Shown here piece by piece: positions 41,232 to 48,890 of a stretch of 64,000 nt of DNA; positions within the stretch are counted from its first letter, which is position 1; the number at the start of each line of letters is the position of its first letter. The position numbers and the translations under genes were made by a program. Source of the stretch: Pasteurella sp049670895 (GTDB lineage: Bacteria > Pseudomonadota > Gammaproteobacteria > Enterobacterales > Pasteurellaceae); assembly GCF_049670895.1 (NCBI RefSeq), contig NZ_CP187170.1. One strand, 5' to 3'. The notes under the pieces are model-generated. The model had not been told where the DNA came from, ran no database searches, and worked only from the letters and a program-made list of their open reading frames with translations.

Positions 41232-42446
41232 ATGAATAACAAAAAATCGTCCGTACCTAAACTTCGTTTTCCTGAATTTACTGACGCTTGGGAACAGCGG
41301 AAGTTAAAAGATTTCTCTCAAAAAGTGATAGAGAAAAACGTTGATAATAAATATACAGAAACTCTAACCAATTCAGCTGAATTTGGAATTATCAATCAAA
41401 GAGACTTTTTTGATAAGGATATTTCAAACGCTACAAATTTGACTAGTTATTACATTGTTCAAAATAATGATTTTGTATATAACCCTCGTATTTCCAATCT
41501 TGCTCCTGTCGGACCAATAAAACGTAATAAATTGGGGCGAACTGGAGTAATGTCTCCGCTTTATTACGTTTTTCGCATCACTGATGTAAATCCAACTTTT
41601 TTAGAAATTTTCTTTGAAACATCTATTTGGCATAGATTTATGAAAGAGAATGGAGATAGTGGAGCAAGATCCGATCGCTTTGCAATCAAGGACTCTATTT
41701 TTATTGAAATGCCAATTTATATACCACAATCCCAAGAACAACAAAAAATCGGATCCTTTTTCACCGCACTTGATCGCCTTATCACCACTCATCAGCGTAA
41801 GTTAGAAAATGTAAAAAAATTGAAGAAATCTTTGTTACAAAAAATGTTCCCCAAAAATGGGCAAGAATTTCCAGAAATTCGTTTTCCTGAATTTACTGAC
41901 GCTTGGGAACAGCGGAAGTTGGGAAAATTAGCTGATTGTAACCCTAGATCAAATTTACCTGATGAATTTAAATATGTTGATTTAGAGTCTGTTGTAGGAA
42001 CAGAACTAACTGGATATAGATTTGAAAATAAGTTATCTGCCCCATCAAGAGCACAACGTTTAGCTCAAAAAGGAGATATTTTTTATCAAACTGTTAGACC
42101 ATATCAGAAAAATAATTATCTCTTTGAATTTGAAGATGAAAACTTTGTGTTTTCTACTGGCTATGCTCAGTTAAGACCTTTAATAAATGGCCGTTTCTTA
42201 TTTAGTAAATTACAAGAAGATCGATTTGTGCAGCAGGTTTTAGATAAATGTACAGGAACAAGTTATCCAGCTATAAATTCCAGTGACTTATCAGAAATTA
42301 AGGTTTACATACCAGATAATAAGCAAGAACAACAAAAAATCGGATCCTTTTTCACCGCACTTGATCGCCTTATCACCACTCATCAGCGTAAGTTGGAAAA
42401 TGTGAAAAATTTGAAAAAAGCACTATTGCAACAGATGTTTGTTTGA
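41232..42446 (+). CDS. hsdS: Type I restriction-modification specificity subunit S
   Basis: HsdS gives sequence recognition to the HsdM2S methylase and the HsdR2M2S restriction complex. The 404-residue protein has two target-recognition domains, each entered by the same peptide RFPEFTDAWEQRKL (residues about 12-25 and 217-230) and left by the same QEQQKIGSFFTALDRLITTH helix. At DNA level the entry is a 41-bp perfect repeat (41265-41305, 41880-41920) and the exit a 71-bp perfect repeat (41733-41803, 42324-42394). These bracket the variable segments exactly, which permits recognition-domain exchange. The stop overlaps the next frame, where fic starts. Confidence 0.95.
   Translation: MNNKKSSVPKLRFPEFTDAWEQRKLKDFSQKVIEKNVDNKYTETLTNSAEFGIINQRDFFDKDISNATNLTSYYIVQNNDFVYNPRISNLAPVGPIKRNKLGRTGVMSPLYYVFRITDVNPTFLEIFFETSIWHRFMKENGDSGARSDRFAIKDSIFIEMPIYIPQSQEQQKIGSFFTALDRLITTHQRKLENVKKLKKSLLQKMFPKNGQEFPEIRFPEFTDAWEQRKLGKLADCNPRSNLPDEFKYVDLESVVGTELTGYRFENKLSAPSRAQRLAQKGDIFYQTVRPYQKNNYLFEFEDENFVFSTGYAQLRPLINGRFLFSKLQEDRFVQQVLDKCTGTSYPAINSSDLSEIKVYIPDNKQEQQKIGSFFTALDRLITTHQRKLENVKNLKKALLQQMFV
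41265..41305 (+). repeat. 41-bp hsdS entry repeat, copy 1
   Basis: Identical to 41880-41920. Its inner 20 bp, TTACTGACGCTTGGGAACAG (41278-41297), also begin both silent cassettes at 44862 and, inverted, at 46887. Confidence 0.95.
41733..41803 (+). repeat. 71-bp hsdS exit repeat, copy 1
   Basis: Identical to 42324-42394 and, inverted, to 46359-46429; 70 of its 71 bp recur at 45320-45389. It contains a USS core (ACCGCACTT), so natural transformation could also supply cassettes. Confidence 0.95.
41880..41920 (+). repeat. 41-bp hsdS entry repeat, copy 2
   Basis: Second perfect copy, opening the second recognition domain of hsdS. Confidence 0.95.
42324..42394 (+). repeat. 71-bp hsdS exit repeat, copy 2
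   Basis: Second perfect copy, closing the second recognition domain of hsdS 50 bp before the stop. Confidence 0.95.
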
Positions 42447-42460
42447 TTAAAGGAAACAAA

Positions 42461-43021
42461 ATGACAAGTTCTATTGAATATACACAAACAATTGATCGAA
42501 AAAGCAAGGAAAATGCCTATCAGCTTTATGATTCGGGCGATATTCATCGCTTGGAAGTGGGTACAGTGAAAGGGTTGCAAGATATTCACCGCTATTTATT
42601 TCAGGGATTGTATGATTTTGCTGGGGAAATTCGAGAGTTGAATATTTCTAAAGGGAATTTTCGCTTTGCCAATGCCCTGTATTTGAAACCCGCATTAAGT
42701 GCGGTGGAAAAAATGCCTGAATCCACCTTTGAACAAATTATTGAGAAATATGTAGAGATGAACATTATTCATCCTTTTTTAGAAGGAAATGGGCGTTCTA
42801 CTCGTATTTGGTTAGATTTGATTTTTAAGAAAAATTTGAAAAAAGTGGTGGATTGGCGAAAAGTGGATAAGAAATTGTATTTGCAGGCAATGGAGCGTAG
42901 CCCTGTGAATGATTTGGAGCTTCGCTTTTTATTACAAAATGCCTTAACTGAGCAAATTGATGATCGTGAAATTTTCTTAAAAGGCATTGAGCAATCTTAT
43001 TATTACGAGCAAGCAGAATAG
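42461..43021 (+). CDS. Class III Fic-domain protein (probable AMP transferase)
   Basis: A 186-residue single-domain Fic protein. The catalytic motif HPFLEGNGRSTR (104-115) is complete, with the histidine and both arginines needed for AMP transfer from ATP to a target protein. The C-terminal SYYYE (S179, E183) matches the autoinhibitory S-x-x-x-E helix of class III Fic proteins, and overall the sequence resembles the Neisseria meningitidis Fic protein, which modifies GyrB. The final residue of that motif is Q here instead of G or N. Start at ATG 42461 after AAGGAAA; the frame open from 42443 overlaps the hsdS stop. It sits between hsdS and hsdM in the same orientation. Confidence 0.9.
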   Translation: MTSSIEYTQTIDRKSKENAYQLYDSGDIHRLEVGTVKGLQDIHRYLFQGLYDFAGEIRELNISKGNFRFANALYLKPALSAVEKMPESTFEQIIEKYVEMNIIHPFLEGNGRSTRIWLDLIFKKNLKKVVDWRKVDKKLYLQAMERSPVNDLELRFLLQNALTEQIDDREIFLKGIEQSYYYEQAE

Positions 43022-43089
43022 TGCTTTTATGACAACATTAACCCTGAAGTGCGGTTAAAAAACAACGAATTTTATAAGGAAAAAAAACA

Positions 43090-44706
43090 ATGAGTAATGT
43101 TCAAACAATCACCTCAAAACTTTGGGCAATGGCAAATGAGTTGCGTGGCACGATGGATGCGTCGGAATATAAAAACTATATTTTGGCTTTTATGTTCTAT
43201 CGTTATTTATCAAAACATCAAGAGCAATATTTGGTGGATAACCACATTCTTGAGATTTCCGAAAATCAAAGCGTGAATGCGGCTTATCTTGCGCAAGCAA
43301 ACGGTGAGGAGCTACAAGATTATTTGGAGGATATTTCTGCCTCGTTAGGTTATGCCATTAATCCTGAGGATACTTGGGATTCCTTGATGGATAAAATTCA
43401 TAATGCAACGGTAATGCCAAGCGATTATCAGGCGTTATTTGATAACTTTAACCAAAATGCAAACTTAAATGAAAATGCGGTGGCAGATTTTCGTGGCGTA
43501 TTTAATGATTTGAATTTGGGCAATTCTGGTTTAGGTAACTCTACCAATGAACGTGCAAAATCCCTAGGTAATATTGTTAAGTTGGTTGATGAGATTGAAT
43601 ATAAAGATGATGATGGGCGTGATATTTTAGGGGAAATTTATGAATATTTAATTGGGCAATTTGCGGCAAATGCAGGCAAAAAAGGTGGCGAGTTCTATAC
43701 ACCACATCAGGTGTCAAAAATTCTTGCCAAATTGGTGACTCTTGATGTGGCTGATAATCAGGATAACTTTTTGGTGTATGACCCGACGATGGGTTCAGGC
43801 TCGTTATTGTTAACTGTGGGAAATGAATTGCCGAAATCGAAGCCAATTAAATATTACGGGCAAGAGCTAAACACGACGACCTATAACTTAGCGCGTATGA
43901 ATTTAATGATGCACGGTGTTTCTTATAAGAATATGACTTTATCAAATGCGGATACGTTAGAAACCGACTGGCCAGAGGGATTGGATTCGCAAGGGATTGA
44001 TCAACCTTTATGTCGGTTTGATGCCGTTGTGGCAAATCCTCCCTATTCTGCCAATTGGGATAACCATGAACGAAAATTAAAAGACGCTCGCTTTCAACCT
44101 TTTGGTGCATTAGCACCTGCGTCTAAAGCCGATTATGCCTTTATTTTGCACAGTTTATATCATTTAGGCGAGCAAGGCACGATGGCGATTGTGTTGCCAC
44201 ACGGTGTACTTTTCCGTGGTGCAGCGGAGGGGAAAATTCGCAAAGCATTAATCGGCGATAATTCAACCAATGCAAAGGGTAACTATTTAGATGCGGTGAT
44301 TGGATTGCCTGCGAACCTGTTTTATGGAACCAGTATTCCAACCACAATTTTGGTCTTTAAAAAGAACCGTAACACGAAAGATATTTTATTTATTGACGCT
44401 AGCCAACATTTTGAAAAAGGTAAAAATCAGAATCGATTAACCGATGAGCAGGTGCAAAAAATTATTGAAACCTATCAACAACGCAAAAATGTGGATAAAT
44501 ATGCTTATGTTGCCAGTTTAGATGAAATCATCGAAAACGAATATAACTTGAATATTCCACGTTATGTGGATACCTTTGAAGAAGAGGAAGAAATTGATAT
44601 TGATCTTGTATTAAAACAATTGCAAAACGATGACGCTGAAATTGCCCAATTAGAAAAAGAAATCCACGCACAATTGAAACGCTTGGGCATTAATTTGCCT
44701 AGATAA
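43090..44706 (+). CDS. hsdM: Type I restriction-modification methylase subunit M
   Basis: HsdM is the N6-adenine methyltransferase of the type I system. It has 538 residues. The N-terminal HsdM domain is followed by the GGEFYTPHQVSKILAKLV segment (about 199-216), SAM motif I DPTMGSGSLLL (231-241) and catalytic NPPY (316-319). The acidic C-terminal tail ends in a coiled coil. Intact together with hsdR and hsdS, it makes a complete system, but in the unusual order R-(abi)-S-(fic)-M. A terminator follows 30 bp downstream. Confidence 0.96.
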   Translation: MSNVQTITSKLWAMANELRGTMDASEYKNYILAFMFYRYLSKHQEQYLVDNHILEISENQSVNAAYLAQANGEELQDYLEDISASLGYAINPEDTWDSLMDKIHNATVMPSDYQALFDNFNQNANLNENAVADFRGVFNDLNLGNSGLGNSTNERAKSLGNIVKLVDEIEYKDDDGRDILGEIYEYLIGQFAANAGKKGGEFYTPHQVSKILAKLVTLDVADNQDNFLVYDPTMGSGSLLLTVGNELPKSKPIKYYGQELNTTTYNLARMNLMMHGVSYKNMTLSNADTLETDWPEGLDSQGIDQPLCRFDAVVANPPYSANWDNHERKLKDARFQPFGALAPASKADYAFILHSLYHLGEQGTMAIVLPHGVLFRGAAEGKIRKALIGDNSTNAKGNYLDAVIGLPANLFYGTSIPTTILVFKKNRNTKDILFIDASQHFEKGKNQNRLTDEQVQKIIETYQQRKNVDKYAYVASLDEIIENEYNLNIPRYVDTFEEEEEIDIDLVLKQLQNDDAEIAQLEKEIHAQLKRLGINLPR

Positions 44707-44736
44707 CACACAACATAAAAAGTTGCAGTTTGTATA

Positions 44737-44768
44737 ACCCATTATGGCAATGCCGTAGTGGGTTTTTT
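44737..44768 (+). terminator. Terminator of hsdM
   Basis: ACCCATTATGGC (44737-44748) pairs with GCCGTAGTGGGT (44752-44763, wobbles included) around a 3-nt loop, followed by six T residues. Confidence 0.85.
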
Positions 44769-44788
44769 AATGTTTGCACTTTAAAGAG

Positions 44789-44859
44789 GTAGGGTGGGCT
44801 TTAGCCCATCGTTCAACGAAATTCAAATTGGGCGAATGATGGGCTAAAGCCCATCCTAC
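44789..44859. repeat. 71-bp palindromic element (MITE/REP-like, GTAGGGTGGGCTTTAGCCC type)
   Basis: The 22-bp arms (44789-44810 and 44838-44859) are inverted copies differing at one position, and each arm is itself partly self-complementary (GGGCTTTAGCCC). Elements of this type are dispersed in several beta- and gammaproteobacteria. It ends 2 bp before the first silent hsdS cassette. Confidence 0.8.
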
Positions 44860-44861
44860 AA

Positions 44862-45391
44862 TTACTGACGCTTGGGAACAGGGAGCGTTAGAGAAACACA
44901 TAAAAACTTCAACAGAAAAAAACTTAGATAATAAATTTACTAAAAATGATGTCCTATCTGTATCTGGTGATGTTGGTATTGTTAATCAAATTGAATTTCA
45001 AGGGAGATCCTTTGCTGGTGTTTCTGTTTCTAATTATGGAATTGTTAATACAGGTGATATTGTTTATACAAAGTCGCCACTAAAAGCAAATCCTTACGGA
45101 ATTATAAAAACCAATAAAGGCAAAGCAGGGATAGTGTCAACGCTATACGCAGTTTATACGCCTAATCAAAATACTGATTCCATTTTCATTCAGTATTATT
45201 TTGAATTTAACGACAGATTAAATCGTTACTTAAAGCCTCTTGTTAATAAGGGAGCTAAAAATGATATGAAAGTGAGCGATGATAATGCATTAATTGGAAA
45301 TGTTACTTTTCCCAAAATCCAAGAACAACAAAAAATCGGATCCTTTTTCACCGCACTTGATCGCCTTATCACCACTCATCAGCGTAAGTAA
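44862..45391 (+). pseudogene. Silent hsdS recognition-domain cassette, copy 1
   Basis: The frame reads TDAWEQGALEKHIKT... through a complete recognition domain to QEQQKIGSFFTALDRLITTH and stops at 45391. It lacks a start: an in-frame TGA lies at 44837 inside the palindromic element and no start codon lies between. The first 20 bp equal the entry repeat core of hsdS and the last 70 bp equal the exit repeat. Its recognition domain differs from both in the active hsdS. Position directly after hsdM is where hsdS usually sits, so it may be the remnant of a full S gene whose first half was lost at the palindromic element. Confidence 0.88.
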
Positions 45392-45417
45392 GATAAATCA
45401 TTTGATAGGAGATACCT

Positions 45418-46344
45418 ATGAACAACACAGATGCAACTCAAGAGCTATTTTACCAGTACTATTCTCGTTGGATTCATATTTACAAAGAAGGGGCTATCAG
45501 GAAAGTCACTATGTCAAAATATCTAAGTACTTTAGAATGGCTCAAAAAATTAATTCCAAATCTATTGTTATGTGATCTTAATCGTATTACTTATCAGCAA
45601 TTATTAAATGACTACGCGATTTATCATGAAAAACAAACAACAATGGACTTTCATCATCAGCTCAAAAGTGCCATTCTTGACGCCGTTGATGAAGGTATTT
45701 TAGCAAAAGATCCGACGAGAAAGGCTATCATTAAAGGTCGCCCTCCTAGAATGAAAAAGCCCAAATACCTTAACCAATTTGAATTGCATACCTTAATTAC
45801 TCAGCTTAATCTAACAAAAGATATTAACTGGGATTGGTTGATTTTATTAATCGCTAAAACAGGCATGCGATTTTCTGAGGCTTTAGCCTTAACGCCAAAG
45901 GATTTTGACTTTTCTCATCAAACCTTATCAATTAACAAGACTTGGAATTATAAAGAGGGTGGCGGTTTTCAACCAACTAAGAATCGCTCATCAATTCGAA
46001 AAATCCCCCTTGATTGGCAAACTATTATTCAATTTTCAGAATTAGTAAAAAATAAGCCTGAAGAAAAACCTATTTTTGTTCACAAAAAAGTTTTCAATTC
46101 TACTATTAATGGTATTTTGATTCGTCGTTGTAAAAAGGCAAATATTCCCATTATTTCATTACATGGGTTACGACATACGCATGCCTCCCTACTATTATTT
46201 GCAGGTGTATCTATTGCAAGTGTTGCTAGACGTTTGGGGCATTCTAATATGACAACAACGCAAAAAACTTATCTACACATCATTCAAGAATTAGAAAATC
46301 GTGATATTGATCTCGTTATGCGTTCATTATCAAATTTAAGTTAA
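45418..46344 (+). CDS. Tyrosine recombinase linked to the hsdS cassettes
   Basis: A 308-residue phage-integrase-family recombinase with an N-terminal SAM-like core-binding domain and a C-terminal catalytic domain. Catalytic residues by motif: R151 (GMRFSEAL), H249 and R252 (LHGLRHTH), H275 (RRLGHSN), Y285 (KTYLHI). The ribosome-binding site is GGAGA, 5 bp before ATG 45418. It lies between two perfect inverted 528-bp cassettes and ends 15 bp from the second. Comparable recombinases invert hsdS segments in other bacteria, so a role in specificity switching is inferred; it could also be the transfer function of a small mobile unit. Confidence 0.9.
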   Translation: MNNTDATQELFYQYYSRWIHIYKEGAIRKVTMSKYLSTLEWLKKLIPNLLLCDLNRITYQQLLNDYAIYHEKQTTMDFHHQLKSAILDAVDEGILAKDPTRKAIIKGRPPRMKKPKYLNQFELHTLITQLNLTKDINWDWLILLIAKTGMRFSEALALTPKDFDFSHQTLSINKTWNYKEGGGFQPTKNRSSIRKIPLDWQTIIQFSELVKNKPEEKPIFVHKKVFNSTINGILIRRCKKANIPIISLHGLRHTHASLLLFAGVSIASVARRLGHSNMTTTQKTYLHIIQELENRDIDLVMRSLSNLS

Positions 46345-46887
46345 CCTTATATAGCAAAAACTTACGCTGATGAGTGGTGATAAGGCGATCAAGTGCGGTG
46401 AAAAAGGATCCGATTTTTTGTTGTTCTTGGATTTTGGGAAAAGTAACATTTCCAATTAATGCATTATCATCGCTCACTTTCATATCATTTTTAGCTCCCT
46501 TATTAACAAGAGGCTTTAAGTAACGATTTAATCTGTCGTTAAATTCAAAATAATACTGAATGAAAATGGAATCAGTATTTTGATTAGGCGTATAAACTGC
46601 GTATAGCGTTGACACTATCCCTGCTTTGCCTTTATTGGTTTTTATAATTCCGTAAGGATTTGCTTTTAGTGGCGACTTTGTATAAACAATATCACCTGTA
46701 TTAACAATTCCATAATTAGAAACAGAAACACCAGCAAAGGATCTCCCTTGAAATTCAATTTGATTAACAATACCAACATCACCAGATACAGATAGGACAT
46801 CATTTTTAGTAAATTTATTATCTAAGTTTTTTTCTGTTGAAGTTTTTATGTGTTTCTCTAACGCTCCCTGTTCCCAAGCGTCAGTAA
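46316..46887 (-). pseudogene. Silent hsdS recognition-domain cassette, copy 2 (inverted)
   Basis: The minus-strand copy matches copy 1 base for base from 46887 down to 46360, again with entry core and 71-bp exit repeat but no start; an in-frame TGA lies about 21 bp before the cassette. The frame runs past the exit repeat for 15 extra codons to 46316, overlapping the 3' end of the recombinase gene. The pyrG terminator abuts its upstream edge. Confidence 0.88.
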
Positions 46888-46893
46888 ACGCAA

Positions 46894-46926
46894 ATAAAAA
46901 AAGCTGTCAAGTAACACCTGACAGCC
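46894..46926 (-). terminator. Terminator of pyrG
   Basis: On the minus strand GCTGTCA (46919-46925) and TGACAGC (46903-46909) form the stem, followed by TTTTTTTATTT, 23 bp after the pyrG stop. Confidence 0.85.
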
Positions 46927-46948
46927 TTAATTTATTAAATCTTTACGC

Positions 46949-48577
46949 TTATTTTTTCTGATTGTCTTTCGCCGCTTTCACAAACCCTTCAAATAACGGG
47001 TGTCCGTCACGTGGGGTGGAGGTAAATTCTGGGTGGAATTGGCAAGCCACAAACCAAGGATGATTTGGGACTTCGATGATTTCCACTAATTTTTTATCCG
47101 CAGATAACCCTGTGATTTTCAAACCTGCTTTTTCTACTTGTGGACGCAAGGTGTTGTTCACTTCATAACGGTGGCGGTGACGTTCTTCGATAGTTTCTGC
47201 ACCATAAAGTTCACGTGCTTTGCTGCCTTCGATTAAATGGCATTGTTGTGCACCTAAACGCATTGTGCCACCTAAATCAGATTTATCGGTACGGGTTTCA
47301 ATGTTACCTTCCGCATCTTGCCATTCGGTGATTAAGCCCACGACTGGGTATTCACAAGTGCGGTCAAATTCTGTGGAGTTTGCATTCGTTAAGCCTGCCA
47401 CATGGCGTGCATATTCAATGTAAGCCACTTGCATTCCTAAACAGATCCCTAAATAAGGAACGTTGTTTTCACGTGCATATTGTGCCGTTAAAATTTTGCC
47501 TTCTATGCCACGATTACCGAAACCACCTGGCACTAAGATGCCGTCAACACCTTGTAAAATTTCAGTGCCTTTGGTTTCCACATCTTGTGAATCAATATAT
47601 TTGATGTGTACATTTAGGCGATTTTTTAAGCCTGCATGTTTCAATGCTTCATTAACGGATTTATAAGCATCTGGCAATTCTGTGTATTTTCCTACCATGC
47701 CAATGGTCACATCGCCTGTTGGGTTGGCTTCTTGATATAACACTTGTTCCCATTCAGAAAGATCTGCTTCTGGGCAGTCTAAGTGGAAACGTTGGCAAAT
47801 GAACTCATCTAAACCTTGTGATTTTAATAAGGCTGGAATTTGGTAAATTGAGCTGACATCTTTGAGTGAAATCACGGCACGTTCTGGCACGTTACAGAAT
47901 AAGGCGATTTTGGCACGCTCATTAGGTGGAATCATGCGATCGGAGCGGCACACCAAAACATCAGGCTGAATGCCAATGGATAATAATTCTTTCACCGAAT
48001 GTTGCGTGGGTTTGGTTTTCACTTCGCCTGCAGTTGGAATATAAGGCACTAAAGTTAAGTGCATAAATAAGGTACGCTCACGACCAACTTGCACAGCCAA
48101 TTGGCGTAATGCTTCTAAGAAAGGTAAGGATTCAATATCACCAACGGTTCCGCCCACCTCGACAATGGCGACATCATGCCCCGCTGCACCATCAATCACA
48201 CGAGATTTGATTTCATTGGTAATGTGTGGGATCACTTGAATGGTTGCCCCTAAATAATCACCACGACGCTCTTTGCGTAACACTTCAGAATAGATTTTTC
48301 CTGTGGTGAAATTGTTGCGTTTTGTCATTTTGGTGCGGATAAAACGCTCATAATGCCCTAAGTCTAAGTCGGTCTCTGCACCATCTTGTGTGACAAAAAC
48401 TTCCCCGTGTTGGGTTGGGCTCATGGTACCGGGATCCACATTAATATAAGGATCCAGTTTTAGCATGGTCACCTTTAAACCACGAGCTTCTAAGATAGCC
48501 GCTAATGATGCTGCAGCAATACCTTTTCCAAGGGAAGATACTACACCGCCCGTTACAAAAATATAATTGGTAGTCAT
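46949..48577 (-). CDS. pyrG: CTP synthase
   Basis: PyrG aminates UTP to CTP using glutamine. The start is ATG at 48577 (MTTNYIFVTGGVVSSLGKGI); the frame open to 48664 adds residues without homology. It has 542 residues (E. coli 545). The N-terminal synthase domain with P-loop GVVSSLGKGI precedes a class I glutaminase with LGICLGMQVA (catalytic cysteine) and the C-terminal HPEF histidine/glutamate. A USS core lies at about 47357. The rest of the 5' region to 48890 is covered under the hairpin entry. Confidence 0.98.
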   Translation of the reverse strand: MTTNYIFVTGGVVSSLGKGIAAASLAAILEARGLKVTMLKLDPYINVDPGTMSPTQHGEVFVTQDGAETDLDLGHYERFIRTKMTKRNNFTTGKIYSEVLRKERRGDYLGATIQVIPHITNEIKSRVIDGAAGHDVAIVEVGGTVGDIESLPFLEALRQLAVQVGRERTLFMHLTLVPYIPTAGEVKTKPTQHSVKELLSIGIQPDVLVCRSDRMIPPNERAKIALFCNVPERAVISLKDVSSIYQIPALLKSQGLDEFICQRFHLDCPEADLSEWEQVLYQEANPTGDVTIGMVGKYTELPDAYKSVNEALKHAGLKNRLNVHIKYIDSQDVETKGTEILQGVDGILVPGGFGNRGIEGKILTAQYARENNVPYLGICLGMQVAYIEYARHVAGLTNANSTEFDRTCEYPVVGLITEWQDAEGNIETRTDKSDLGGTMRLGAQQCHLIEGSKARELYGAETIEERHRHRYEVNNTLRPQVEKAGLKITGLSADKKLVEIIEVPNHPWFVACQFHPEFTSTPRDGHPLFEGFVKAAKDNQKK

Positions 48578-48739
48578 ATGAAACCTAACTGTTGAAATGA
48601 AAAATGGATTGAATAAGTAATCAAGACGGGAGAATAGTTTACAGGAAAGGGACGCTAAACTCAATCTTTGCCCCTGCTTTTCTCCTGACTAGACAAGGAA
48701 AATAGCGAGCCAGACAGGGGAGTTTGACGGGAATATCGG

Positions 48740-48780
48740 CAAGGAATCGCCACTTTATGCGAAATGTGGCGGATTCCTTG
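48740..48780. repeat. Strong hairpin in the pyrG-brnQ divergent intergenic region
   Basis: CAAGGAATCGCCAC (48740-48753) pairs with GTGGCGGATTCCTTG (48766-48780) with a single bulge. There is no T-run on either side, so it is not an ordinary terminator. The rest of 48578-48890 shows only A/T-rich DNA with a TAGAAT-like -10 near 48815; I see no gene. Confidence 0.6.
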
Positions 48781-48890
48781 ACAGGCTTTTATAGGTGATA
48801 GGGTATTTTTATAGTAGAATGCCCCGTTTTTTATATTTTATATCTATTTTAAAGCATTTTCTTTGCTTAATTTCAATTTGAGGTTTTTCT

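Larger units (their letters stand above)
44862..46887. repeat. Inverted-repeat module: recombinase gene flanked by 528-bp perfect repeats
   Basis: 44862-45389 and 46360-46887 are reverse complements of identical length with no difference found by eye. The 970-bp centre holds only the recombinase gene. Recombination between the arms would flip the gene; recombination with hsdS repeats would exchange or invert recognition domains. Confidence 0.9.

Noticed and set aside
45134..45391. GTG-started 85-codon protein in the silent cassette
   Set aside because: It is the 3' part of the start-less recognition domain, without a ribosome-binding site.
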